64,000 nucleotides of DNA, from assembly GCF_051401765.1 (NCBI RefSeq), contig NC_135071.1, positions 18,826,961 through 18,890,960 on the forward strand. Direction: 5' to 3'. Shown here in pieces: positions 11,294-24,159 of the stretch. Made by a program: the position numbers and the translations under genes. The stretch comes from Calliopsis andreniformis (lineage: Eukaryota; Arthropoda; Insecta; Hymenoptera; Andrenidae). Position 1 is the first letter of the stretch. Each line of letters opens with the position of its first letter. The notes beneath the pieces are model-generated. The model had not been told where the DNA came from, made no database searches, and saw only the letters and a program-made list of their open reading frames with translations.

Positions 11294-14200
11294 TGATGAT
11301 GATGACGACGATGACGATTCTGATTACTTGGAACGTTTCATCGAAGATATATTAGGTAACTTCCTTTCTTTCTTGAGGTTTCAGAACATACAGGGCGTTC
11401 CATAAAGGCATTTATGTTTCAACGTAAACTCAAACTTAAATGTAAATGGCTTCATGGAACATCCTGTATGAGGTACTCTTTTGGCAACCCAACTAACGAG
11501 TTTATAGAGAGATGAGCAAATAATTAGAAAATCCTAAGAAGCTGGTAGAGGGAAGAGTCTATATTTTATCGAGATATTGGAGGATGAAATTTGATCACGT
11601 AACTGAGAATTTATAGAAAATAGCAAGAGAATGCTCTCGATGCTCCTTTCTCCGTCGATTTATGTCGAGTTCAAGAGAATCATACGCAACTTTCCAAGAT
11701 AATAAACTAGGGTAATTGATTTTGATGCACCAAGTCCGCTAGCACTTTTTGTTTTCCCGCTGTTACCAACGGAGCATTGACGTTCCGCTAAATGAAACAA
11801 TGGCAAAGACTGAGGCATGCGCCGTTATGTAAACATCGAGTTTCAAGTTGGTGACAGGTTCGACAGTAACTCAGGTGCGTTCACGTACCTGTAACGGTAC
11901 AAGGTGCTTCAAGCTCGCCCGAATTAACATAAATCGACGGTGATCCCAGTTTGGAAAGAATTTCTACGCGCTACTTCTTTTACATTGACCCAGATTCGTG
12001 CGGATTAACTATAACTAATCGCATTCTTTCGCTATCGCTCTTATTAGAGACAGTACGAGCGATCTAAGTAACATTTAATATTAAATAATTCAAAATTATT
12101 CAACACTTGTTAGAGGCAGAGGTATTTGAAAGTAGAAATTAAACACCTTTCCAACAACACACGAAATCTACAAGAATTCAAGATATTTGTCTTCCAATCT
12201 GGACTTCGACCTCCAGAAAAATTTACAAATTTTTATAAAATCGCCAAATTACATCCAAGCTACATCCAAATTTCTACAAAATCAGCAGGCTAGAATATCC
12301 CTCTCAACACTGAACCAGAAGACCTCTAGTTCCTCCCTCAAAAGAGACCTAAAAAGAAACGAAATCCATCTACTCACTAACCCACAAAACAGACACAAAT
12401 AATAATAAAAAAAAATCGCTAAAAAATCCCAGGCGAAGAGGAAGACGACGACGACGATGACGAAGGTCCCACCCAAGCAGAACAACAAGCAGCAGCCGCA
12501 GCTGTGCAGCAACCCCTGCAACCCTCGATCCCAGCCGCTGTCGAGGCAGATTTGAACTCAGCCGCCTCGGAAGCTGCGCACGTCCCCGAGGCAGCAGACG
12601 ACCCGACTGCCGTCGAGGAGGCAGCAGCCGAAGAAGCGGACGAAGGTAACGCTGTGCCCGAGGGCCAGGCTGCTTCTGGTGTCCACGAATCGACCCTCGA
12701 AGCGTCGGAGTCAGTCGCAAACCCTGTCCACGTCCCCGCCGTTTCCACGAACGAGGCTGAGACCGACGACGAGGATGACGACGACGACGACGACGAGGAC
12801 GTCGATCTGGTCTATACCGAAGACGACGACGACGACGATGATGACGACGAGGACGACGACGAGGATGACGACGATGTCGATAGCATCGCCGACATCGCTG
12901 GCGCCAGACAAGCACGTGAGTTCAAGGGAAAGAGCAAGAAATACAGTACGGGTCGCAAACACGCGCGTAAGTCTCACGCGCGTGCTACTACCCCTTCCAA
13001 GAAGGTCGTTTAAGCCGGGGAAAGGGAAACGAGTGGCAAGCCGCGAACGATTCCTATCTGCTCAATTCTGTGAGGAGTCTGGTTCTTTTTAATTGTCCTC
13101 CAGAGAACGGCGTCGCGTCGAGGCGTTTGAGAGTAGATCCAAACACTGGTAGCCCTGTGAAGTCTTTGGTAGGAGGATTTATATTGGAAAGAATTTGATA
13201 TTGTGGAAAAGAAGATTCGAGAGATTTGTAGATGAAAATAGCTTTTTTAATTTATGTTCGAAGATTTCTGAGGCATTTTTTACTTTGTCGAGTTTTAGAC
13301 TTCTTTGATCAATACCAATTATTTCACTAGGGAAGAACCTACCAGAGAACATTGACTCCCAAGTTAAAATCTTTGGTGACTCATAGAACTTGTTCACTCG
13401 TTTTTGAAGCAAGATGCTCCGGTACGATTTTGACCGCGATCTGAGAAGCTCACGTTGACCTACTGTTTGACACACTTCACTTCTCTCTCAGAAAATGGCT
13501 TAAAAGTTATTCTTTCACTCGCGAGTGCGTCGACGAAGCGATCCTCGATAAACGAACGAAAATATCTTTCCTCTCTGACGGGCTGTCGTGCTTTCGATCT
13601 GGGAAGCGTACTCTCGGGACGCCTAGTAGTGGTACAAGTAGCTGTAGCTGTAGTATTAGTATTTATTCTATTTATTAACGTGGACACCTCTATTTAAAGT
13701 CATTCACGCGTCGAACAGCATGGCTAATTAATATACTCGGCCTCCTTGTAGCTTTCACTGCGCGTTCGTTGTTCCGAGCTTGCACGACTTCTAATCACAC
13801 TGTAACTGTTCAACGAGCAACACAGTGAATCACAAGGGGGAGATTGTATATAGCTAAAGTATTCGAAGCTCGTGTAAGTACCGCTGAATATGCCTAATGG
13901 CTGGAGGAAAGCAACGGAACGCTCTGAAGTACCTTTCGAACCTAAATTTGCGATTTCTCATCGACTACATATAAAAACAATTCTTTGTGCAACTAAATTA
14001 TATCATTCTCGTGGGATAATTTGGAATTCGCGCAACATTATTTGTTTGAGCATATTTCAATTTGGCGCGAAGTCCAAAATGTCCCATGGGATCAGGTAAT
14101 ACTTATTGAATTTTATGCGAAAATTAGGAAAGGTACTTCGAGGAAAATAAGTGGCATTGAAGATGCCCTGGCTTGGTGACCTCACGTCACGTATTTTCTT

Positions 14201-17200
14201 TTCCTTCTCGATCTATTTGTCGACTGATCATCGAATGAACGAGAAGTAGGGAGAGGCTCCGTGTGTTTGTACGTAAGAATGAGAGAAAAAGAGCCACATA
14301 TCCGAGAATGTCACTGATTTGCAAGGTGGACGATACCGTAAGCTATCCAATTTATTTCTGATAGAATCCTTGAATCTTGAGATTCTGTTTTTTTATGATT
14401 TTTTTTATTATCTGACATTTTGTACTCGATAGCCTTTTTTGAAATTGAGTTCTCATATTTTTATCTACTTAGTGAATGAGATACTTGTAGTAATTTGAAT
14501 GCTTGCTAAGCACTTGGACTTAGTTGGTAGAAAGGACACGAATTTCTACCAACGACGGTATCGCTTATCCTGCAATATTGAAATATTTCTGTTTGGAAAG
14601 AAGCTTGTACAGAGACATTGTCCATTCTGGATTGCAAAATACAGATAACTTATTGTTTTTACAAAAAAACTGTGTCTTGCCTTTTATTTCTGTCACCATT
14701 GTCTGTGTTGAACCGGTTCCGTTTATTCGTCCAGGTGCCGTCGTGACACGCGTGATCCAGAGGATAAGTTCTCTTTTCCTTCTCCTTCGTGAAACAAAAA
14801 AGCTCTTCCTTTTTCAAAAATACCTTGAGAATTCTATATCCTAAGAATTCTAGTCAATTATCCATTCAGAAGTACTTTCTTCAATGCGTGATGTGTTGTG
14901 TCACTTAGCTCTTTTAACCCTTTGCAGCTACCATTTTTTAGGTTTTTATTTTAGAAAAAAGAATTATTAATTTCTCCTTTAGAAACGTTCATTAAATTTT
15001 GTCAATGAGAAGAATTTTATTTGTCATTCTAAGGATAATTAACTTCATCTACATATAGATTCTTTCATCTTTATAATCCATCGACGATCTGCACTTTAAT
15101 TAAAAAGAAAATTTTATAGAAAATTCAGGTAAAGTTTAGATTCAAAAGGGTTTTTAATAGTACCAACAAATTTTGCAAAAATCATCGCCAATAAGTGTAC
15201 CTACTTCCTCCACACAGAAAGTGTAGTATAGGTCAGTAGTTAATTAGTAGATACTAGATATTAATTTAATATAGTTTAATAAGGTCCATAGATCATTGAT
15301 GGAATTGCTGCAAGGGGTTAACGACCGTTGTCGAAAGTTTCCCTTTCCGTGTGAGGATCTCGCATGTCTTGTCACTCGTTCGTAGAAACAGTAGTGTAGC
15401 TCTCGCTTGCAATTTCCTTGCCTTTTCTTTGGTAAGTAGATGCACGTGTTTGATGGGCGGCTGTACGATACTTGACTTTGACGTGCACCATAGACTGACT
15501 ATACACAACAGCACGAAACCTTAGCCTGTTGCACCAGCTCGCATCCTTCCATTCCTTTTGCTTGTAGAAGCAAAATTAACAAACCCATTACTTAAATTAT
15601 ATAACAAATCCAAGAAAGATAAATAAGCAATGCTTAGTGAACATGTATTAGAAGATCACTGTCTCAAAGATCAAAAAGAAAGTAGTTTTAACTTTCAAAA
15701 TATTCAGATATGATTTTGATAATATTTCAAAATGTTCACTAAGCCCTTTTTTATAATAGCTGCGTGAATATTCAAGAGTATATACTCTTAGAATGAATAA
15801 ACGCTGTACTATATTTACAGTTTGTAGCACCCTGTATATAGTAGCACTCTGTAGCATTGCTCACATTTAATTATCTTTAGAGATGTGCATGTAGTATCTA
15901 GTTAGAAATGGTAAGACTATTTAAAATAGCCAATTTTGCTATAAGCACTCTATCAGAGAGGTGTAAGTCCATTAGAAGATCTAAGTAACCAGAAGATTAG
16001 TGCTATCGAACATTCGTATACATAAAAGCCAATACAAAAAAGTTCCAGTCACAAGAATTCTTCCCAAAGTGGAAAGTTAATTGACTTCTAAACGAAGTGA
16101 AAATAATGTAAATAGCTAGGGAATACAAATACACATCCTCTTAAAAAATGGGTCACTGTCGACACTTCGACTACCATAGGTCCCCTTTTCTCCTAATTTC
16201 TTGTGTTAGAAATTCTCATCAACATCCTTGTAGAAACCTAAAAAGACATACGTAAATAGCCAGAATCTCAAAAAAGGCTGTCGAATTCATCAAACACGAA
16301 TTCTATTTCGCCATTTTTGTAGAGCTCATCCCTCATCTCAATAGCTGAGAATGAAATACTTAAATCCCCCTGAATTCCCCCTGAATCGAACAGCGCGCGC
16401 GCAATGGAGGGCAAGCACAAACGCGGCAGAACTTTTAATTAGTCCTTCGCGTCGGCCAATTAACTTTCTACGTGACTCCGAGGCTCGATCCAATAAAGGT
16501 GTGACCGGGTTGAAATTTTTTCTCGGCTTTCACCGAGCGGTCGATCCAAAACAGAATGAGGCCACTGACCCGGAGTGTAAACGCGCGCGCACGGAGTTCT
16601 CTTCTCGTCCGCGACCCTGACCCACACCCAGAGTCACTGCTAGACCGTCCTCGATCACGGACACATCGCGATTCCGTTTCCTTCACGGGGAGAAGTAGTC
16701 ACGGAACGTTCGAACACAGCCGCATTCCTCGAGCGGTTCCTAAATTCGCTATAAATAAAATCTCGTTATGAACTCGGTAACTGTTCCCCTCCATTTTGGG
16801 ACTGTTCTCTCAGTTTTCGGGACTTCGAAAAAAATTAGACTCTCGTTATGACTGTGGTTGTAAGGCAAAACGACCTGTGTCACGTGTTTAAAACATTCAA
16901 GTCGAGGTTTTAATTCATATGTAGAATGTAGAATCTATATTTTCAAGAAAAAAGGAATTAAAAGAATTTTTTTTACATAAACTACTAGACTCTAAACTAT
17001 TTAAATTTAATTCTCAAATTTTTGTACTGAGACACTCTATTATCTTATAGGTTTATCTTATGTAGTATTAAATATCACTAATACAAGAATTTTCAAGTAA
17101 TTAAGGGTTGAAACAATATTTCATTTAAACTCTAGATACATACCTAGTATCTCTTGAGCTCTAACTAGTTTCTAGGTAACCAAAAAATGCTCTGCTCCAG

Positions 17201-20079
17201 TAGGAACAATTTTCTCTAAAATTCAGATTAATTTTGATCAAGTATAGTATAGTACTCCACTCAGTGGGCCACGTAGCGTGACCTTGACTCTGAATATCGC
17301 CAATTTCACGTCCACCTTGTCCACGTATCGATCCCGTTCGGCTCGAAGAAAGTGGCTTAAATAGGATCGACGATCGGGGAGAGTTTTTAGATGGGCACGA
17401 GTAAGGCAACTCGTACATATGTGCACAGGTAGATAGATAGGTCTGTAGGTGAGTAGGAAGCAGGTCGTGACCCAGATCGGAGACCAGTTTGGCTCCACCG
17501 AAGGATTCCAACATACCGTTAACATTGTCGCTCTTTCTTACGAACTTAAATCATCGAGGTCGGCACACGGAAGTTTTTCATGTAGATTCGTCGCATAAGT
17601 TAACGCCAGCTATGAGCTTAACGACCTTCGACGATTTACGCTCACGTGATCATCGAGGTTTTCATTTTAAATCAGTACCAATTATCTGTGCTCATAATGG
17701 GAAGAGGTGATTATAGAGAATATGAGGTATTGATAATTATGATCGATGTGCTGTAATATAGATACAGGCTTTAAAGTTTGAAACGCACGTGAACCTGGTG
17801 CAGATCTATTACGATACGAGAGAAAAACAAAACTTTGACGTCAATACATACAGTGATAATGTGGTATCTTTAAAAAATACAGTCAAACATATAAAATACA
17901 ACACAAACATTGTTATCATACTTTGACGTGCTAACGATATCACTGATTGTTTTACTTTATAATTTCTATTTTTTAGATATCTTCTAAAGTCAAAATTTCA
18001 ATTTTTGGCTTTGAAGTCCTGACTTGAAACGTTATAACTAAACAAATAGTAATTTGCTACTATCATTGGGATTCAATAAGCTTTTTTAAGCATTTTTAAA
18101 TGCTCCTTTTAAATTGGAAACATTTTCCATATTTTATAATGTCAATTGTGCATTGATCAGTGCTTAGAGTTCTTCATCCTCCACCAAAAAATGATTAAAT
18201 CGCTTGTGTCCTAAAATTACTTTAAGTAGTTTACTTTAAGAGCTCGTGTATCTCGTGTCGAGTTTCAGTCACATGCAATGCGCTATCTTCATCATGTACA
18301 GAGCATGATATCTTACCATCAGATACTACAGTACACTCCAAATCTATTACTTGTATTTCAATATCACGTTTTAGCGGCTAAACTGCAAAGTAGCATAGAT
18401 GTACAAAACAAAACTTCCACTACAAAAGTAATAGTAATGTTTTTGCTACAAAAGTAGTAAAATTGCAATCACAGCTTTCTATAATTATTAGCATTTAGAA
18501 GTCTCGAGGTGCGCCTGGAACTGGCAACCCGTCAAGCAAGAACGATACAAGTTTGTACATAATTTTGTAATAAAATTATCACGTGTACAGAACAAGTGTA
18601 ATATACCTATGGTATCTCAAGAAGCAAAAGAAACTTCTCTCAAGAAATAAAAGAAAGTAGTGTACTCACAGTACATATGTAAATATGTATGCATATTCCA
18701 GGGGACATGCAATCGGAGCCAAGTAACGATGTATCAGCGATCTACGTGGCTAAATACAATCGTTTCGTGGACAGCATCCTTGGCAGGATTAACAAAATCT
18801 TGCGCAGCAATTACGACCCAGTGACAGTGAAACTGACCAACCCGAATTCCAAATCGAAATCGAATAAATCGAAGAGCAAGAGCAAATTGAAGAAAAACAG
18901 CAATAAGAATGGAGTTAAAAAAAGCAGTATGGTATCACCCATGACCACAACTGAGAGGACAAATGAAATTTTAGAAAATTCTGAAAAATTGCAGGTACTT
19001 GTTATTGACAGAAAAAACATTTTTTAGAAAAGAGGATTTTTAGAAGAGCAACTTAAAAGATATTCAGATCTATTTTATTTATGTTAATCTCTCTTGAATG
19101 AATCCCCAGAAAACCGTAGCATCCCTAGAAAATGCAACCATATCTTCGAACACTGTGGAAAAGGAAGCAATGCCAATTTCTGTACTGGAATCTGTGAGCA
19201 GATCTGCCCCAGAAACATCCACAAAATCCACAAACCGTAAAACATCCAGTTCAAGTACTAAAAAAACGAATAAAACTCGTGCTGGAAACAAAAATAAAAC
19301 GAAAAATCAGACTACTACCACTAAAAATAAGGTACGTAGCTTCTATATGAAATAACATGCTCTCGTGCGATTACTGATTCACAATAAGCTTCTTATCGAT
19401 GTTGCTCTTAATATTATTACCCTAAGCTATCATGTTACAAGTGTCTTCTCTTATGCTCATGGTTTACACAACTGATCCAACAAAATTGTACAATCATTTT
19501 TGTGCTCCAGAACATTTTTGACAAAAAATTTTCAAAAAAACAAGGTAGACATCTTAGTACATAAGATATTATTTAATTTCTAGACCAAGAAATATAAACC
19601 AAAAGCTCGAGCCACTCTCTACGGACTAGCAAGTCTCCAAAGATCAGGAGATGTGTCTGTGAACATGATGAGCGATAACACCATGATTAAAACAAAGTTC
19701 ACTTTAGGACCTCTTACCTTAAAAGTAGAGAAAGAATTTGGCAGGGCCACAAAGAAAGAACTAAGAAGTGCTACTGCAACTACTGCTGAGATGACTGGAA
19801 AACTCAGTCTCCGAGTTCTTCATGGTGGAGTCGCTACTTTAAACTCCATTCGAGTACTGCAACCTAAACAAGTACGTAAATTCATATTCAAATCGCTGAA
19901 TTAAAGTTAATTCGCTGTTTCTTAATTAGGTTCGAGTGGAAAGCGCAGACGATCACGATAGAACGCGTGAATTCGTGTGGAAAAGATCGTCACATATTGC
20001 CCATTTAGTGTCGGAAAAATTATCATCTGCGACAAGGTCAATGCTTCGGCCTCCACCCACTGCAGTCGCCGCAGCTTAA
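11046..20079 (+). CDS. Secreted charge-polarised (poly-Asp then Lys-rich) protein, function unknown
   Basis: Six coding exons are proposed: 11046-11355, 12433-12915, 18702-18994, 19110-19331, 19584-19871 and 19930-20079. All phases agree, giving 581 aa. Residues 1-20 form a signal peptide (MKVVVVLAVLCCLAIGSLTS). Residues 55-265 hold four or more long Asp/Glu tracts and an Ala/Glu-rich stretch. Residues 290-435 are Lys/Ser/Thr-rich and basic. The last 145 residues look folded and beta-rich (FTLGPLTLKVEKEFG, LSLRVLHGGVATLNSIRVLQ) and end RPPPTAVAAA. I do not recognise the family. The link across the 5.8 kb intron rests on phase (GCA C + GG GAC) and on the lack of an independent promoter, so two separate genes remain possible. 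Reading through the donor at 12916 gives a shorter protein ending at 13013 with a basic tail. The gene is driven by the TATA box at 9600. Confidence 0.62.
12433..13013 (+). other. Alternative terminal exon of the acidic-protein gene (read-through form)
   Basis: If the donor GTGAGT at 12916 is not used, the frame stays open for 33 more codons to TAA at 13011-13013. This adds a strongly basic tail (KGKSKKYSTGRKHARKSH...) to the acidic body, giving a protein of about 296 aa. The encoded composition (Lys/Arg/Ser) mirrors the basic region that the spliced form acquires from the 18.7-19.3 kb exons. It could be a genuine alternative isoform or a chance open intron. Confidence 0.45.
14914..15321. mobile_element. 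TTAA-flanked piggyBac-type MITE
   Basis: A 408-bp segment bounded on both sides by TTAA. Its ends are inverted copies: left CCCTTTGCAGC, right GCTGCAAGGGG. The interior is AT-rich with no ORF. piggyBac-family elements duplicate TTAA on insertion and have CCC-starting termini, so a non-autonomous relative is inferred. Confidence 0.6.
16380..16760. promoter_or_regulatory. CpG-rich intronic block followed by TATAAATA
   Basis: A GC- and CpG-rich block (repeated CGCGCG at about 16390 and 16583) inside an AT-rich intron ends 10 bp before TATAAATA at 16750-16757. It could be an internal promoter for the downstream exons at 18.7-20.1 kb, or an enhancer. No first exon with a clear start codon follows, so this is tentative. 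Confidence 0.25.
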
Positions 20080-23000
20080 ATTCTCATCCTCGTTACAGTT
20101 GGTCTTAATGAAACCGCCTAATGGCACTATGAAAACGAACTAATTCATATTATATCATCAAGTAGTTCTTTTTTATGGTGCAATTGTTTCGTCTAATGAA
20201 CTAGAACAGAATGCATAAAACTTAAGTAGACTTAATTATGTTGTATCTACATAATTAATTATGGCTACTTAAGCTTTTTGAGGCAGCTCGTAGATTAGAT
20301 ACCAATGATTACTGGGAGGTCACTTATAGCATTAGGTCACCCAAAAAGTTCACAGTGATTTTTTAAACGAATTAAAATGATCTCAAAAGTGATTTTGATG
20401 GGTCACACAATTTTTCATTTACTTTTTAAGGCTAATGTCAGAGCTCCACTGAATTTTTTAATCAAATTAGTGTACACCAACAATCACTATCTATAGAAAC
20501 AGATTATTTTCTTAAATACTATCGAATTGTGTTTCAGAAACTGAAAACATATTAGTCTTATACGTTGATGAATAGTAGATTGCATCTAGATAGAATATTT
20601 GCCGATAAATTGAAAGATTAATTTTGGGAGTACCTACTATTTGCAAAGTAGCGCTCTTCTGTTTTGGTACTTAAACACCCACGGAAACTAATATTGCATC
20701 GTAAACTTTCCACTGTCTGCTAATAAGTATTTAAGTTCAAGGTCATGACATAGATAAAAAAATAACGATACGTGTCTTCACTAAATAAAAAAGAAACAAT
20801 GACAGCGATAGACAGCGAATGACAACTTGAAATTATGTTGTTCAGATTTCTTGACTTCCTCAAGTAGAAGATTAATCATTTTTTAAAAATAATAATAGGA
20901 GTATGCATAGCATTATTAAAAATGTTAAATTTAGTGCTGTGAATCTGAAAGAATTCCTTTATTTAAAAAATATCTAAACGGTGATATTACGACATTTATG
21001 TGGGGAAGGGTAAATCCATTAAAAACGTGCGCTTTCATTCTAGACCAACAAAGTAAATTTATTTATTTATTTATTTATAATAGATTTTATGAATTTTTCA
21101 CAAAGTCTGATACTTGTTCAGTGCTGCGATATCATATCTACATATGTAAACTGTATGTAAAAAGTATACTATCAGTTATATAATACATGACAACTGAGCT
21201 TACATTTAACATAAAAATAATAGAATAAATGACTTATCTTACTACTTTGTTATCAACTACGCATACATAAATCAAATATTTTAAAAATATTTTATTTAAG
21301 CGTATAAATACAGTAAGATATCTGTATTATTTGTCACAGAAAATATATTTATTTATAATATTATTATATAATTCAATATATTTATAACTGAAATACAATG
21401 ACATATTTACACAGAAAACCAGAGTCTACTAATATTAACAAAAGAGTTATAAAAAAGAAGATTATACATACATGTATGTACATAAAGGAATATGCAACGC
21501 GCTTAACTTTTGCAAGATAGGCGTTTCTACGTTGCAACTAGAATAAAAAGTATCGTTCAAGCCGCGAATGTAGGAGAAATAGGAACGCGAAGAAGGTGGA
21601 GAAATCAGCGGACAGAAACGGAAAACTGTTACTGGAATAAATATTAGACATGTGGTACATATATTTTACACATCTTTAAGTGTCAGACATGCATACACAA
21701 TCTAAAATGGTTACTAAGTTTCTATTACAAATTGTAGAAAAAAATTCAAAAAGATTATTATAAACAGTCGCGCGTATCAAAATGAAATATAGTTTGCGAA
21801 ATTTTTATCTGTTCGTACTCATTAATGAATGAATATTACGTAAAGATCAAGAATGCATCAGAAAAGAAAATATTACAAACCAAGAAAATACGCACCAGCA
21901 GTAGTAAAACTTGTGCTGCATGAGAAGAAAGTTGCACCTTGCATGCAAGGTGAACCACTACAAAGTTAACTCTTAAGGAAATCATTTAGTTTCTAACACG
22001 TAACAATATGCGCCAGACAATCAAATGTAATCTTAATGAAAGTACAAAGTTAATACGATGCAAAGAGGATCTGTGTCCCAAGGTCATCGAGGTTATTTTA
22101 TTAGAAAACATGTTTCGATCTTTCACACATTGTTTTTCATGCTACGTACAACCATACATATGTACATAAATTCGAATACAAATCTTAGTGTTAAGGTCAA
22201 TCAAAGGTCACGCTATCGCAGAGATTTCATTGATTCAATAAAACAACTCAATGCATCAACTTCAAGCAGAAATGTGAATGAACTCCTTTAGGAGTATGTA
22301 AATACCAAAAATATTTGTACTTATTTATATAATTTATACATATAATCGACAAAAAACTTTAAACTATCAGCTGATAGAATTTTCATTAGTAGAAGATTAT
22401 GCAAAATTTGTTCTGCTTCATAAAGTAACCTGATATGAACGATAGTAATCATATTACGAAGTATATACTCGAAGTTTATCATTCATATATACAGTAGAAG
22501 TAGATAATATTAAACTGTACGCATATGAAAAGTTCTGGTACATTGTAAAATGCATTTCCCTTTGGAATCAGAAAACAGCCAGTTCTATCCATGTCGTGCC
22601 GGTACTAAAGGTTGGGTTTGGGTTACGTCGTTATATTTGAACTTTCCCCGTCGATTTCCCCTTCCACGAATAATGTTGTGATGTTACGTTATTGGCGAAA
22701 CACTACGGTGCCATACAGTCCGTAAAGTCCAAGGAGCCGCATATGACGTTTCCCGACGGTTCAGAAAAATACGGTGTCATTCTTTTCTAACATTTAATTC
22801 TCTGTAAGTATTTCATATTTTATCGAATACATTCCTTCATTTTTCACTTCATCAACTTTTCAATTGTTGATTTTTTTATTATCTTGTTTTATTTAATATT
22901 TACAAAAATATATAAAAAAGAATGTATGCAAAAAAACAGCGTCGATACTATTTATATACGTTCGTAGTTTATTAATTCTATTATTTCAGCTTAATATACA

Positions 23001-23153
23001 TTATCGAATATTGTTGCTTGCTAAAAATAAGTCATGTATTTTTTTAAGTAATATATTCTATCTAGTATAATCTTACTTATGGATTAGTGATACAGTTTTT
23101 CTTTTAGGTGGAATTTGAACTTAACATAACAAAAGTTTACATAATTTTACACA
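20080..23153. other. 3' flank of the acidic-protein gene and AUH upstream region
   Basis: About 3.1 kb, AT-rich and without coding exons. It has a (TTTA)n run at about 21057-21076. From about 22620 it becomes the CpG-containing promoter region of the hydratase gene, with a probable 5' leader in 22700-22800 and a donor-like GTAAGT at 22804. The acceptor before the start codon would be the pyrimidine-rich tttcttttag at about 23108. Confidence 0.5.
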
Positions 23154-24159
23154 ATGGCTTCCTTAGTAACAAGCACTAGATTCAGCACTGCTTTACATTC
23201 TTTCTATATAACTGCCATTAGAGCAGCGTCTACTAATGCATTGTTGAATCCAAAGGATGATCCAAAAGAAATAATAATTAAATATTTAGATGGAAAAGAC
23301 AATGGCATTGCTGTACTAGGATTGAATAGGCCAATTGCTCAGAATGCGCTTGGAAGAAGTTTAATCAATCAGCTGAGCAGTACTATTTCTTCTGTCAGAG
23401 AAGATACAAAATTGAGGGTGTTAATTGTTCGGAGTTTAGTGCCAAAAATATTTTGTGCTGGTGCTGACCTGAGAGAAAGATTAAAGATGGATAATTCAGA
23501 AGTTTCAAACTTTGTTTCTTTACTGAGGAATATTATGAATAATGTAGAATCACTGTCCATTCCTGTAATATCTGCCATAGATGGTGTAGCTCTAGGTGGA
23601 GGACTAGAACTTGCACTAGCTACAGATATTAGGGTTGCTTCATCGGAAGCTAAAATGGGCCTTGTAGAAACAAAATTGGCTATTATACCAGGAGCTGGAG
23701 GTACACAGAGACTTCCAAGATTAGTTGGACCAGCTAAAGCAAAGGAACTGATTTATACAGCACGTATACTGGATGGTGAAGATGCCAAAGAAATTGGTCT
23801 TGTGAATCAAGTTGTGCCACAAAACAAAGATGGTGATGCTGCTTATCAGGCTGCTTTGTCTATAGCTAGAGAAATATTACCTAATGGACCAATTGGAGTC
23901 AAGTATGTAGCAAATAATGTAGAAGGTAGAACATAAATACTATAGGCAAAAATTAATAATTCATAATTTTAATGAGTAATATTAATATTCTTATTTTAGA
24001 GTGGCAAAAGTAGCAATATCGAAAGGAATTGAAGTACCTATTACAGATGGACTTGAAATTGAAAAACAATGTTACAGCAAAACTATAGACACAAAAGACA
24101 GAATTGAAGGTCTTGCAGCATTTGTAACAAAACGTGTACCTGTTTATCAAGGCATGTAA
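23154..24159 (+). CDS. AUH: AUH-type enoyl-CoA (3-methylglutaconyl-CoA) hydratase, mitochondrial
   Basis: Two exons, 23154-23902 and 24000-24159, give 302 aa (crotonase fold). The N-terminus is Arg/Ser-rich without acidic residues (residues 1-27), as expected of a mitochondrial presequence. Crotonase motifs are FCAGADL (100-106, oxyanion hole), GGGLELAL (148-155) and ETKLAIIPGAGGTQRLP (172-188). Glu152 and Glu172 match the catalytic pair. The C-terminal exon, with GVKVAKVAISKGIEV and ending KRVPVYQGM, fits AUH rather than short-chain enoyl-CoA hydratase. The reaction is hydration of 3-methylglutaconyl-CoA in leucine breakdown. Family members also bind AU-rich RNA. It is tail-to-tail with phosphomannomutase. 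Confidence 0.94.

Larger units (their letters stand above)
12916..18701. other. Long intron (5.8 kb) of the acidic-protein gene
   Basis: No coding exon is recognisable. It contains a TTAA-bounded MITE at 14914-15321, a CpG-rich block at about 16380-16740 followed by a TATAAATA at 16750, and several CpG-rich patches (13500-13620, 17260-17560) that could be regulatory. The ORFs in the CpG-rich block occur on both strands and show no domains. Confidence 0.5.

Noticed and set aside
12370..12915. Long Arg-rich ORF on the minus strand opposite the acidic exon
   Set aside because: It is the antisense shadow of GAC/GAG-rich coding sequence and has no domain or promoter.
16351..16771. Overlapping ORFs on both strands of the CpG-rich intronic block
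   Set aside because: Open on both strands because of GC content. No recognisable domain, and the frames do not join any neighbouring exon.
22058..22291. 77-codon plus-strand ORF upstream of AUH
   Set aside because: No domain or signal peptide, and it lies in AT-rich DNA without codon structure or splice links.
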